NCBI RefSeq assembly: GCF_012932565.1
Contig: NZ_JABBYJ010000001.1
Coordinates: 1,302,001-1,366,000, forward strand
From: Sneathiella limimaris
GTDB lineage: Bacteria > Pseudomonadota > Alphaproteobacteria > Sneathiellales > Sneathiellaceae
Direction: 5' to 3'
DNA length: 64,000 nucleotides
In this document: positions 8,917 to 17,654 of the stretch, in pieces
Layout: each line of letters begins with the position of its first letter
How positions within the stretch are numbered: the first letter of the stretch is position 1
Notes under the pieces: generated by a model
What the model saw: only the letters and a program-made list of their open reading frames with translations
What the model was told of the DNA's origin: nothing
Databases searched by the model: none
Program-made: the position numbers and the translations under genes

Positions 8917-9912
8917 TCAGCCTGCAATGTTGGCAGCAGATTCCGGAAGCTCGACACCGAAGCTCCGCTGGTAATATTCAGCGACGATTGGCCGCTCCAT
9001 TTCATCACATTTGTTCAGGAAGGTAACTCGGAACGCAAAGGCTACATCACCAAAAATTTCAGCATTTTCAGCCCAAGTAATCACTGAACGGGGGCTCATC
9101 ACAGTTGAAATATCACCGCCGATAAACCCAGCCCGTGTAAGTTCAGCACAAGCGATCATGGACTGAATGGTTTTCCGGCCTTCCTCCGTGTCATAGCTTG
9201 GAAGCTTAGATAGAACAATCTTGCGTTCCGCTTCTTCAGGAAGGTAGTTCAGCGTCGTAACAATGTTCCAGCGGTCCATCTGACCCTGGTTCAATTGTTG
9301 AGTGCCATGATAGAGGCCTGTTGTATCGCCAAGTCCCACGGTGTTGGTTGTCGCAAACATCCGAAATGCTGGATGTGGACGGATCACTCTGTTTTGATCG
9401 AGTAAGGTCAACTTACCTTCAACTTCCAAAACCCGCTGGATCACGAACATTACATCAGGACGACCTGCATCATATTCGTCAAACACAATTGCTGTAGGGG
9501 ACTGGAGCGCCCAAGGCAGAATACCCTCGCGGAATTCAGTTACCTGTTTGCCATCCCGAAGGACAATGGCGTCTTTACCAACCAGATCGATACGAGAGAC
9601 ATGACTGTCAAGATTGACCCGGACGCATGGCCAGTTCAGACGCGCAGCTACTTGCTCGATATGCGTAGACTTACCAGTACCGTGATATCCTTGAACCATC
9701 ACCCGTCGGTTAAAGGCGAAGCCAGCGAGAATGGCCATGGTTGTGTCGTGGTCAAAAACATAAGTCGGATCAAGGTCAGGGACTAGCTCGGTTTTGACAC
9801 TAAAGGCCGGAACCTCCAGATCAGAATCCAGGCCAAAAACGTCTCTGACAGATACTTTGATGTCGGGCAAATTTATTTCCGGTGCCTCTCCGGCAAGTTC
9901 TAATGGCGTCAT
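8917..9912 (-). CDS. cobS: Aerobic cobaltochelatase AAA+ subunit CobS
   Basis: ATPase ring subunit that works with CobT to drive cobalt insertion by CobN. 331 residues. Walker A is GYHGTGKS (75-82) and Walker B is AIVFDEYD (141-148). [18 protein letters not shown] is typical of CobS, followed by the sensor region. The N-terminal stretch ([12 protein letters not shown]) is the usual CobS leader. The order J-domain gene, cobS, cobT on one strand is a conserved alphaproteobacterial arrangement. Confidence 0.97.
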   Translation of the reverse strand: MTPLELAGEAPEINLPDIKVSVRDVFGLDSDLEVPAFSVKTELVPDLDPTYVFDHDTTMAILAGFAFNRRVMVQGYHGTGKSTHIEQVAARLNWPCVRVNLDSHVSRIDLVGKDAIVLRDGKQVTEFREGILPWALQSPTAIVFDEYDAGRPDVMFVIQRVLEVEGKLTLLDQNRVIRPHPAFRMFATTNTVGLGDTTGLYHGTQQLNQGQMDRWNIVTTLNYLPEEAERKIVLSKLPSYDTEEGRKTIQSMIACAELTRAGFIGGDISTVMSPRSVITWAENAEIFGDVAFAFRVTFLNKCDEMERPIVAEYYQRSFGVELPESAANIAG

Positions 9913-9954
9913 AATCGTTCCGTATACTGCTCTATTCTTTTATTTACGGTGTTT

Positions 9955-10551
9955 TCAGGAGGGAGTGCAAGACAGAAGGTGCGTATATGCCTGATTTATG
10001 GTTTTTAGGATTTCTTCTGCTTGCTTGTCACCGCCACGAATGTCGGGATGAAATTTCTTAGCTAATTCGTTCCGACGTTTTTTGATGTCTGCAATCGTGC
10101 ATCCTGGTTCAAGGTTTAGGGTCGCCAAAGCTTGGCGATGAGCTTCGTCCAGATTTTCAGTTCCATTTGTGTCCTGATGCTGTTGCCGGCGGTTGGCGTA
10201 TTCACCAAACTCACCGTCTCGCTGAAATTCAAAGGGATCGTCATAATGTACATCGGCCTTGGGTCGTCCAGCTCGACTTCCCAATTTCCAGGTTGGGCGA
10301 TGTCCAGTTATATCTTCAGTTTTGTAGTGAAGGACTTCGTCGTCACTCATTCCATCGAAGAAATTCCAGTTTTTGTTGAACTCCCGAATATGCGCTAGAC
10401 AAAGCCACTGGTAATCGTTGTCTGACCCTCGATCCATTAGTCGTGATTTAGGCGCACGAAATTCCCCTGGCTCTGGGCAGCCATCCTTTGCGCAAAGGCG
10501 CATTGCTTCTTGACCAGATTTTTTGAGGTCTAGGGGGTCAAATTTCTTCAT
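9955..10551 (-). CDS. J-domain protein with N-terminal Cys/His motif, upstream of cobS
   Basis: 198 residues. The C-terminal part (about 140-196) is a J domain with the HPD tripeptide at 168-170 (KKFHPDIRGGD), so it should stimulate a DnaK-type chaperone. There is no G/F region or DnaJ zinc finger. The N-terminal half instead carries Cys20, Cys25, Cys51 and His54 (CAKDGCPEPGEFRAPKSR, then WLCLAHIREFNKNW), a probable metal site. Such proteins sit beside cobS/cobT in many Alphaproteobacteria, suggesting a role in assembly of the chelatase or a cobalt enzyme, but this is unproven. 42 bp separate it from cobS. Confidence 0.85.
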   Translation of the reverse strand: MKKFDPLDLKKSGQEAMRLCAKDGCPEPGEFRAPKSRLMDRGSDNDYQWLCLAHIREFNKNWNFFDGMSDDEVLHYKTEDITGHRPTWKLGSRAGRPKADVHYDDPFEFQRDGEFGEYANRRQQHQDTNGTENLDEAHRQALATLNLEPGCTIADIKKRRNELAKKFHPDIRGGDKQAEEILKTINQAYTHLLSCTPS

Positions 10552-10659
10552 GCCTTATTCTATCGTGTTTCTGCACGGGCGGGCAAGGCATGCTAACGAA
10601 AATATGCGAAGTTTCAAGGATAAGAAGAGAGCTGACGCATTATCAGCTCAACATCAATG

Positions 10660-11091
10660 TCAGGGGTTAGCAGAGTCGCTTAAGGCCCTGGCTAAATGGC
10701 TCAATGCATCCTGATATTTTTCATTTTCAATCTGAGCAAAGTTGCGGGCCATTTCCAGGCACATTCTTTGCCGTGGTGATGGCTCTTTATTATTGGTGTT
10801 TTCCAGATTCTCAAAGAAATAGCTGATGGGAACATTCAGAGCTCTGGCTATGCTGTAAAGGCGACCTGCAGATATGCGGTTAATCCCCCGCTCATATTTA
10901 TGGGCCTGTTGATATGTCACCCCAATAAGGTTAGCCATTTGCTGTTGCGTGTATCCAAGAAGTATGCGTCTTTCTCTGATCTTGTTTCCAACATGCTTAT
11001 CGATATGTTGGACGCAGATTTCATCGGATGGAGGTAATTCAGATGTAGTCGCGGTACGTACATGTTTGCGAACATCGGCATGGACGGTCAT
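10660..11091 (-). CDS. XRE-family helix-turn-helix transcriptional regulator
   Basis: 143 residues from the ATG at 11091 (MTVHADVRKH), chosen because GGAG lies 7 nt upstream; an earlier in-frame start at 11106 is less likely. The Cro/CI-type HTH spans about residues 32-90 (IRERRILLGYTQQQMANLIGVT, then YERGINRIS). Architecture and length resemble SinR/PraR-type regulators common in Alphaproteobacteria. The C-terminal helical part may mediate dimerisation. It is divergent from bolA across an AT-rich gap containing a dyad (11201-11216) that could be its operator. Targets are unknown. Confidence 0.86.
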   Translation of the reverse strand: MTVHADVRKHVRTATTSELPPSDEICVQHIDKHVGNKIRERRILLGYTQQQMANLIGVTYQQAHKYERGINRISAGRLYSIARALNVPISYFFENLENTNNKEPSPRQRMCLEMARNFAQIENEKYQDALSHLARALSDSANP

Positions 11092-11200
11092 AATAAGTCT
11101 CCGCATTGCAGATAATAGGACGGTACCTTTACCACTTTGTACATGCTTCTACTCTAATATAAGATAAATATAAAAATTTATCGATGCAACCTATATTTTT

Positions 11201-11216
11201 AATAGTTAAAACTATT
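11201..11216. promoter_or_regulatory. Candidate operator between the XRE gene and bolA
   Basis: AATAGTT and AACTATT form a 7-bp inverted repeat with a 2-bp centre. It lies between two divergent genes, about 110 bp from the regulator start and 84 bp from bolA. Binding by the neighbouring XRE protein is a guess from position and symmetry. Confidence 0.3.
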
Positions 11217-11299
11217 GTCACTATTTGTTGAAAAAGAGGCTGCTAGTTATTTAGGATACCGTTTTTAAAATTGGATAAAGTTAGAAATTAAAAGACGAT

Positions 11300-11572
11300 A
11301 TGAAAGCTACAGATAAAATTAGTGATAAACTAATAAAAGATTTTTCGCCAATCACCCTAGAGGTGAAAGATGAATCCTATTTACACGCTGGACATGCGGG
11401 CGCGCCGAAAGGCGGCGAAAGTCATTTTCATGTTAAAATGGTTTCGGCGATTTTTGAGGGGCAGAGTCGTGTTCAGCGCCAGAAAATGGTTCACCAGAGT
11501 TTGAAAGAGGATCTGGCAACCTATATCCACGCTCTGTCTTTAGAGCTAAAGACGCCTTCCGAGGCTGAATGA
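11300..11572 (+). CDS. bolA: BolA family protein
   Basis: 90 residues with the class II KH-like BolA fold. The signature GHAGAPKGGESHFHVKMVS includes the conserved His residues that coordinate [2Fe-2S] with a monothiol glutaredoxin. The family acts in iron-sulfur trafficking and in stress or morphology regulation. It lies opposite the XRE/J-domain/cobS/cobT unit. Its stop codon abuts the stop of the convergent permease with no gap (TGATCA at 11570-11575). The ribosome site is weak (AAAAGACG). Confidence 0.92.
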   Translation: MKATDKISDKLIKDFSPITLEVKDESYLHAGHAGAPKGGESHFHVKMVSAIFEGQSRVQRQKMVHQSLKEDLATYIHALSLELKTPSEAE

Positions 11573-12448
11573 TCAAGGCAGAACAAACAACAGTAATAGG
11601 GGCATTGTAAGGAAGGATAAGGCAGTTGAGATCAAAACTGCACCTGCAACCTGTCCAGGAGCCCGTTCGTAGCGAAGTGAGAATAAATAATTGAAGACGG
11701 CCACAGGCATTGTGCATTCCAGAATGACGACACCTCTGGCCGCACCTTCAAGTCCGAAAATATACGCAAGCCCTGTTCCGATGCCAAAACCCATAATCAG
11801 CCGAGCAACGGATATGATTGTTGCCACTTTTAAATGCTGAACGGATAGATTAGCAAGGCTAACCCCAAGTGCCATCAGCATAAGTGGAATGGTAAATCCT
11901 CCCAATAGGTCAGCTGTATCAACAATAAAATCCGGAAGATTTATATTCGAGAATCTCAAGATTAGAGCTGCAATCACTCCATACAAAATTGGGGTTTTCA
12001 AAAGCTGTCCAAAGGACGTGCTTCCGGAAGCGAGCCACACTCCAAGAGTAAACTGCAAAATTGCATAAACAGCGAAAAAGGCGAGTGCGAGTGCTAGCCC
12101 CTCTTCTCCAAACGCAAAAAGGCAGAGCGGTACACCCATATTTCCAGTGTTTGGAAATACGAGGGAGGGGAGAAAGTCCCTGAAATTCAATTTCAGAATT
12201 TTAAGAAATAGGAACCCAACGATAAGAAACGCCAGAAGTGATAGAAGCGCAATGAAGCCAAACTGAAGGAAATTTCTCAAATCCTCAAGTTTAACCAAAG
12301 TGCTAAAAATGAGCATTGGTGCACCAACGTTGGTCACAAGACCCGTGATGGTCTCCATATGGAAGGCACGTTTGGATTTTGCCCAATAAAAGCCGATGCC
12401 TGCGCATACAAAAACCGGCGCAATAATATTAAATAAAATCTCGTACAT
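11573..12448 (-). CDS. AEC (auxin efflux carrier) family permease
   Basis: 291 residues, nearly all hydrophobic, with about 8-10 membrane spans. It has the two-repeat AEC layout: NVGAPMLIFSTLVKL in the first half and PLMLMALGVSLANL in the second, plus FPNTGNMGVPLCLFAFG. Family members carry malate, malonate or other small organic anions; the substrate cannot be told here. Last gene of the aroK-aroB-corC-AEC minus-strand run, 24 bp after corC. Confidence 0.88.
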   Translation of the reverse strand: MYEILFNIIAPVFVCAGIGFYWAKSKRAFHMETITGLVTNVGAPMLIFSTLVKLEDLRNFLQFGFIALLSLLAFLIVGFLFLKILKLNFRDFLPSLVFPNTGNMGVPLCLFAFGEEGLALALAFFAVYAILQFTLGVWLASGSTSFGQLLKTPILYGVIAALILRFSNINLPDFIVDTADLLGGFTIPLMLMALGVSLANLSVQHLKVATIISVARLIMGFGIGTGLAYIFGLEGAARGVVILECTMPVAVFNYLFSLRYERAPGQVAGAVLISTALSFLTMPLLLLFVLP

Positions 12449-12472
12449 AAATATTCCAGCAGGTTGAAAGCG

Positions 12473-13774
12473 TTACTCAATGCTTTCCTGAGGCAGGCGC
12501 GTAATTTTAAGCTCTGTTACCTGATTACGCTCTTTCTTCATAATATCAAACTGAAAACCAAAAAAAGTAAAAGCTTGACCTTCTTCGGGGATGATTTTGG
12601 CTTCATTTATCACAAGCCCAGCGATGGTTGCTGCTTCTTCATCAGGTAAAGACCAGTCACATTTCCGGTTGAGGTCCCTGATTGTCACGGTCCCTTTGGT
12701 GATAACGACTTCTCCGTCATCGAGGATTTCAACACCTGCAAGTTCAATATCATGCTCGTCGGAAATTTCGCCGACGATCTCTTCCAGAATATCTTCCAGT
12801 GTCACCAGACCCATCAGCGCTCCATATTCATCAACAACGAGTGCGAAATGAGAATGCCGTTCCAGAAATGAATTTAACTGATTTCTCAGTGTCGTTGTCT
12901 CCGGTACGAAATAGGGAACAGATGCAATATCATCGATTTTCAGATTGCTATAGTCCCCATGAAGTGGAATGACAGCCCTCAAGAGGTCCTTGGCATGGAT
13001 GACGCCTACTATGTTTTCAGGATCATCGCGCCACATGGGCAGCCGTGTGTAAGGACTTTGGAGCACTTGATCAATGATCTCACCAACTGGCTTGTTTGCA
13101 TCAATGGTTTCCACATTTTTTCGATGGATCATGATCTCCGACAAATCAACCTCATCCATATCAAGGATGGTATCCAGCATATATTTTTCGTGCTGGATGA
13201 TGCCTGCATCCTCAGAATGTAGGTCAATTGCGCCTCTCAGTTCGTCTTGAGCCGCATCGGTTAGAACATCAGGATCTTCGTCTGCCTGCTTTACGCCAAA
13301 AAGCCGCAGAGTTACATCCACCACCATGTTCACGCCCATTACAAAAGGCGCCAGGACATAAACTATTGGTGTTAGCAAAGGTGCCACAAAGCGCGCAACC
13401 TGAATAGGACGGCGCAAGGCATATGTTTTCGGCAGTACCTCGGAGAAAATCAGGATCAATGCTGTCATTATCAGGGTGGCGTAGGCTACACCCACGTCCC
13501 CAAATAGAGTGATCAACATACTGGTCGCCATCGCGGACGCCAAAATATTGACCAGGTTATTACCCAGCAAAATTGCGCTGATCAGTTTTGTTTTTTGATC
13601 CCGCAAACGATTTACAATGCCCGCCAGTTTGTCGCCGGATTGCTCCATTTGATGCAGTCGGGCACGGGAGGCACCGGTAAGCGCTGTTTCAGAGCCAGAA
13701 AAAAAGCCGGAAAAGGCAAGAAGTAGAATGATACCCGCAAGTGAAATAAGAAATTCTAGATCCATTTCTGGCAC
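12473..13774 (-). CDS. CNNM/CorC-type membrane protein (DUF21, CBS pair, CorC_HlyC domain)
   Basis: 433 residues. An N-terminal DUF21 membrane domain (about 1-190, four spans; AFSGFFSGSETALTGASRARL) is followed by two CBS domains (about 205-325; MIHRKNVETIDANKP and RHSHFALVVDEYGALMGLVTLEDILEEIVGEI). The C-terminal part is the CorC_HlyC transporter-associated domain. Family members are linked to magnesium or cobalt homeostasis; older annotations say hemolysin. The start is GTG at 13774, with GAGGA about 7 nt upstream; an ATG three codons later is an alternative. It follows aroB by 13 bp. Confidence 0.92.
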   Translation of the reverse strand: MPEMDLEFLISLAGIILLLAFSGFFSGSETALTGASRARLHQMEQSGDKLAGIVNRLRDQKTKLISAILLGNNLVNILASAMATSMLITLFGDVGVAYATLIMTALILIFSEVLPKTYALRRPIQVARFVAPLLTPIVYVLAPFVMGVNMVVDVTLRLFGVKQADEDPDVLTDAAQDELRGAIDLHSEDAGIIQHEKYMLDTILDMDEVDLSEIMIHRKNVETIDANKPVGEIIDQVLQSPYTRLPMWRDDPENIVGVIHAKDLLRAVIPLHGDYSNLKIDDIASVPYFVPETTTLRNQLNSFLERHSHFALVVDEYGALMGLVTLEDILEEIVGEISDEHDIELAGVEILDDGEVVITKGTVTIRDLNRKCDWSLPDEEAATIAGLVINEAKIIPEEGQAFTFFGFQFDIMKKERNQVTELKITRLPQESIE

Positions 13775-13787
13775 TTAAGGTTCCTCG

Positions 13788-14939
13788 TCATCTGTTTTGA
13801 ATAAATCTTTCTAAGGTGTTGAGAATAGCAGATTTCTCAACATCCTGCGTAATAAATGCGTCGCCAATTTTTTTCATCAAGATAAAAGTCAATTTACCTT
13901 GGTCTACTTTTTTATCCTGGGCCATGTGGGCAAGCAGATTTTCGGCATTCCAATGCACGCCGTTGATCGCAGGTAACCGAGAAAGTAAGCCCGTAAGTGC
14001 GTAGTGTGATTTGGTCCGTTCAACTTCCTGAGTAGTCAGCAGGTTCATACTTGCGGAGAGTTCCATTGCCATGAGCATGCCAATCGCAACCCCCTCACCA
14101 TGAACCAAATTAGAGCTGTAGTTGGTTTCCGCCTCGAGAGCGTGACCAAACGTATGGCCCAAATTTAGAAGAGCCCGAACCCCTTTTTCTGTTTCATCTT
14201 CCGCAACAATTCTGGCCTTTGCCTCTACGCTGGTCTTAACAGCCTGAATTCGGGCGGTTAAGTCTCCATCGACAACTGACTTTCCGTTCTGCTCTAGCCA
14301 TTCAAAAAAATCAAAATCGCCCAGAAGCGCATATTTCAGGACTTCTGCGTAACCTGCCAATACATCCCTTTTGGGCAACGTATTCAAAGTTGTTACATCA
14401 GCCAGAACCAGGCGAGGTTGTTTAAATGCACCGATGAGGTTTTTACCATGGCGGGAGTTTATGCCCGTTTTACCACCTACCGAACTGTCTACCTGCGAGA
14501 GTAGAGTGGTTGGGATCTGGATAAAATCGATGCCGCGCTTTAAAGTTGCCGCCACAAACCCGGTTAAGTCTCCAATAACGCCGCCACCCAATGCAACTAA
14601 GGCCTCATCACGGCTGATTTGAGCCTCTAGCAATTGATCCAATAAATTTTCGTATTGTTGAAAACTTTTGGTTTGTTCACCAGCCGGAAGAATAAATGAA
14701 AGGGATTTCACACCTGCTTCAGACAAGCTGTTTTCCAAGGTCTTGAGGTGAAACTCGCTGACAACCTCGTCCGTTATAATCGCGACACGCCGCCCTTTCA
14801 GGCGGGCCGCAATTTCTTGTCCCGCTCTTTGGAGAAGATTGGCTCCGATGATAATCGGGTAGGATCGTTCTTTCAAAGAGACTTCAACAATTTGATCTGG
14901 GGCGGCATTCTTGTCATCGGGCGCCGAAGTTATGCTCAT
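13788..14939 (-). CDS. aroB: 3-dehydroquinate synthase
   Basis: Converts DAHP to 3-dehydroquinate, step two of the shikimate pathway; NAD+ and zinc dependent, cytoplasmic. 383 residues. The NAD-binding and catalytic core is VALGGGVIGDLTGFVAATL (GGG about 118-120), with IPTTLLSQVDSSVGGKTGIN and zinc ligands Glu199 in AGYAEV and the His residues of NLGHTFGHALE. Its ATG overlaps the aroK stop by 4 nt (ATGA), so the two are translationally coupled. Confidence 0.97.
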   Translation of the reverse strand: MSITSAPDDKNAAPDQIVEVSLKERSYPIIIGANLLQRAGQEIAARLKGRRVAIITDEVVSEFHLKTLENSLSEAGVKSLSFILPAGEQTKSFQQYENLLDQLLEAQISRDEALVALGGGVIGDLTGFVAATLKRGIDFIQIPTTLLSQVDSSVGGKTGINSRHGKNLIGAFKQPRLVLADVTTLNTLPKRDVLAGYAEVLKYALLGDFDFFEWLEQNGKSVVDGDLTARIQAVKTSVEAKARIVAEDETEKGVRALLNLGHTFGHALEAETNYSSNLVHGEGVAIGMLMAMELSASMNLLTTQEVERTKSHYALTGLLSRLPAINGVHWNAENLLAHMAQDKKVDQGKLTFILMKKIGDAFITQDVEKSAILNTLERFIQNR

Positions 14940-15556
14940 TTGTGAGATCGTTTCTGCTCTTGGGTGGGCTCAGAATGTTCGGCCTCGTACTGGCTAAGGC
15001 TCTCAATGATTTGGGTGACCACCTTTTCATGTGGGCCATCGCCACTATCAACAACAAGATCGGCCTCAGCATATACCGGGTATCTTTGTTTCATCAGATT
15101 ATCCAGTATCTGCCTTGGATCCCCTGTTTTGAGAAGAGGCCGGGTATTTCGCTTTAAACACCGTTTCAGCAATGTATCCAAATCAGCTCGTAGCCAAATA
15201 CATAGGCCCTTTTCGCTGATTAATTGACGAGTTTCTGGATCCATGTAAGCCCCACCACCTGTGGCGAGGACATGTCGCGGTCCATCCAAAAGGCGGGAAA
15301 TCACTTTCCGTTCGCCTTCGCGAAAAGCGGCTTCACCGTGTTTTTCAAAAAATTCCGGGACTGATAGATTGGATGCAATTTCAATCTCTGTATCTGCATC
15401 TTTGAACGGAAGGTTTAATTCACCAGCAAGTCGCCGTCCGACGGAGCTTTTTCCAGCTCCCATCAGCCCAACCAACACAATTGTTTTGTCACCATTTCCC
15501 AGCGCATCCGAATTGTTCGGAGCGTCTATCCCTACATTCATGCGTATACTTTTCAA
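14936..15556 (-). CDS. aroK: Shikimate kinase
   Basis: Phosphorylates shikimate with ATP. The P-loop GLMGAGKSS is at about residues 30-38, DADTEIE binds shikimate and magnesium, and ATGGGAYMDPETR matches the family GGG motif. 206 residues from the TTG at 15556; an ATG at 15541 (MNVGIDAPNN) would give 201 and is equally plausible, as neither has a strong ribosome site. First gene of the minus-strand run aroK-aroB-corC-AEC. Confidence 0.95.
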   Translation of the reverse strand: MKSIRMNVGIDAPNNSDALGNGDKTIVLVGLMGAGKSSVGRRLAGELNLPFKDADTEIEIASNLSVPEFFEKHGEAAFREGERKVISRLLDGPRHVLATGGGAYMDPETRQLISEKGLCIWLRADLDTLLKRCLKRNTRPLLKTGDPRQILDNLMKQRYPVYAEADLVVDSGDGPHEKVVTQIIESLSQYEAEHSEPTQEQKRSHK

Positions 15557-15731
15557 GCGTCAGTGCCTCGACCGGATAGAAATCGAACCGAATGGTTGAA
15601 GACAATCCAGAAGGCGTGTTAATTCTATTAGACAAATTTATGCCATAATCGCAGCTTAGCAAAACAAATAGCAAGACGAATACGTCATAAGTCCATTAAT
15701 TTTAGGATGCACCAAGAGGTCTATCGGGTAA

Positions 15732-15872
15732 ATGTCAAAATTTTCGCTTTTTCTGCTGTTCCTGATTGCTGCCGTGGTCGTTGGTGGAGGTGTATTCCTT
15801 TCAGCATGGGATATTCCAGCACCGACAGTCCCTGTTGAGAGGGTAATTCCCAATGATCAGTTCCCAAGCTAG
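15732..15872 (+). CDS. 46-residue single-span membrane peptide coupled to the next gene
   Basis: ATG at 15732 to TAG at 15870-15872. It reads MSKFSLFLLFLIAAVVVGGG, one hydrophobic span or signal anchor, then a short polar tail (AWDIPAPTVPVERVIPNDQF). The tail looks under selection: it is proline-rich and ends in a charged IPNDQF. From memory, similar mini-proteins precede the same kind of exported protein in other Alphaproteobacteria, which needs a search. GAGGT lies about 12 nt upstream of the ATG. Its end overlaps the start of the 599-aa gene by 20 nt, so the two are probably translated together. Function unknown. Confidence 0.6.
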   Translation: MSKFSLFLLFLIAAVVVGGGVFLSAWDIPAPTVPVERVIPNDQFPS

Positions 15873-17652
15873 GCTTATTCTTAGTCGTTTGACCATTTCA
15901 TTGGTCGGGGCGGTGTTAATGGTAGCCCCGGCTTCTGCGCAGAATAAACCGCGTAGCCTGGTGCCGTCACTGAACCAAGATCAAACGCAACCGGTTCCGT
16001 CAGCCGATAATCAAACGCAACCGGAAACCTCAACAAATACAAGGGATCTGTTTGCACCGCAGTCATCCTCAGGTTTACAGGTTCAGTCTCTGAGTGCAGT
16101 CCATCCTGCGTCTGTTAATTTAATTTCCGTAGATCAAGGTGGCTTGGGATTTGATTTGTGGAATAGAACGCGCCCAGAAATCATTTCTGAGCTTCTTCTA
16201 AAGCTTGCGGCTCCGGTTAAATCTCCTGCCATGATGACTGTTTATCGGAAATTGCTCCTCACTGGTGGTGATTTGCCAGCAGGTGCCCGAAATGCAGATA
16301 AGATTATGGAGCTCCGGATCCGCAAGATAATGGATCAGGGCTGGTTTGAGGCTGCAAAAGATTATTTTGCCCGCATTCCAGCTAACCGGCGAACTCCCGC
16401 TATTAATCAGCTGGAGGCAGAATTAAATCTACTGGTGGGTAGGGATTTAGAAGCTTGTGCTGATCTTAGGCAACCACTGGATAGAGACTCCAACTCCACA
16501 TTCTGGGCCAAGCTGGACATATTCTGTAAGCTTGCAAATCAGGATTTTGATCGGGCGGATCTGGAGATTGCCCTGCTAGAGGAAAAAGGAGAGAAGGATC
16601 CTCTGTTCTTTTCGCTCGCAGCGGCAATACAAGGGAGCCAAATTGATTTTTCAGAACGAAGCGAGCCATTGAGCCCAGTTCATTTTGCTCTGTTGAAGAA
16701 ATTAGACGCAGCGTTTCCGAAAATGTTAGTCCAAAATGCAAGTGCCGCCGTCCAAAACGCGATGTTGGCAACGCCAAATCGTATTCAGGATGCGAAGTTA
16801 GACATTATTCTGGATGTCTTAGAGAGCGGAAATTCAGTTTCTTTAGCAGCAGATTTTTTAAATCCAACAGAAGCAGCGCCAGCAGCTGAAACCCCACTAG
16901 AAGATGACACTCTTGTTTATTCGCGCTTGTTGCAGGCCATTACATTGGCGCAGGCACCAGAAGAAAAAGCGCAACTGTTAAGTCAACTTTGGGAAGAAGC
17001 TAAAGCACAGGGTGATCTTTTTGCAGTCTCCAAGGTGACATTACCTGTTTTGGAAAACTTGCAGGTTGCTGCGCAATCTCAGGAATTTATGCGCAAAGCT
17101 GCCTCCTTACTTTTGATGAACGGGAAACCAGGTCTAGCCCTACAGTGGGAGCGAGCTAGTCGCCGGGCAGCTATTCAGGGAACCGCTGAAGATCGATTGC
17201 AAGCTCGTAAAGATATTAGCCGACTTGATGTTTATGTTTTACTTTCTGGTAAAGACGGTATTGCACGATGGAATAGCCAAAGTTTTACGACATGGCTGGA
17301 TGCGGTGAAGGAAGATCCTAATGCTGCAAAGAAGGGTGCTTATCTGCTTATGGCAATGGAGGTTTTCGGCTATTCGGTAAGTGAAGCTGACTGGGACCGT
17401 CTTCTTTATCTTGAACAGTCTCCCGCTCAGTCCTACAGCAATCACACGTATGAAAATATACTTGTGAATTCAGCATTGAGAAAAGCGAAGGGCAAAACGG
17501 TTAGTCTTGGTCTTCTCTCTGTAGGTTCGGAGTCGCCAGACAAGATTTCTCTTACATCCACACGGGCAGTTCTTTCCGCCTTGAAAGCCGTTGGATTACA
17601 AGAGGATGCTCGCAAACTGGCGCTTGAGATTGCTATTCTAATGGACCTTTAA
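15853..17652 (+). CDS. Exported protein of unknown function upstream of xerD
   Basis: 599 residues. An N-terminal signal peptide (hydrophobic SLVGAVLMVAPASA, cleavage near ASA/Q at residues 28-30) is followed by a Gln/Pro/Thr-rich linker with a 30-bp near-duplication (QTQPVPSADNQTQPE). The rest is largely alpha-helical, with alanine/leucine-rich segments resembling TPR-like solenoids (for example NADKIMELRIRKIMDQGWFEA), but I see no catalytic motif. Probably periplasmic. GAGAGGG lies about 9 nt before the ATG, and the gene starts inside the 46-aa gene. xerD follows 2 bp after the stop, so the three form one unit. A cell-envelope or division-linked role is only a guess from context. Confidence 0.8.
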   Translation: MISSQARLILSRLTISLVGAVLMVAPASAQNKPRSLVPSLNQDQTQPVPSADNQTQPETSTNTRDLFAPQSSSGLQVQSLSAVHPASVNLISVDQGGLGFDLWNRTRPEIISELLLKLAAPVKSPAMMTVYRKLLLTGGDLPAGARNADKIMELRIRKIMDQGWFEAAKDYFARIPANRRTPAINQLEAELNLLVGRDLEACADLRQPLDRDSNSTFWAKLDIFCKLANQDFDRADLEIALLEEKGEKDPLFFSLAAAIQGSQIDFSERSEPLSPVHFALLKKLDAAFPKMLVQNASAAVQNAMLATPNRIQDAKLDIILDVLESGNSVSLAADFLNPTEAAPAAETPLEDDTLVYSRLLQAITLAQAPEEKAQLLSQLWEEAKAQGDLFAVSKVTLPVLENLQVAAQSQEFMRKAASLLLMNGKPGLALQWERASRRAAIQGTAEDRLQARKDISRLDVYVLLSGKDGIARWNSQSFTTWLDAVKEDPNAAKKGAYLLMAMEVFGYSVSEADWDRLLYLEQSPAQSYSNHTYENILVNSALRKAKGKTVSLGLLSVGSESPDKISLTSTRAVLSALKAVGLQEDARKLALEIAILMDL

Positions 17653-17654
17653 TC

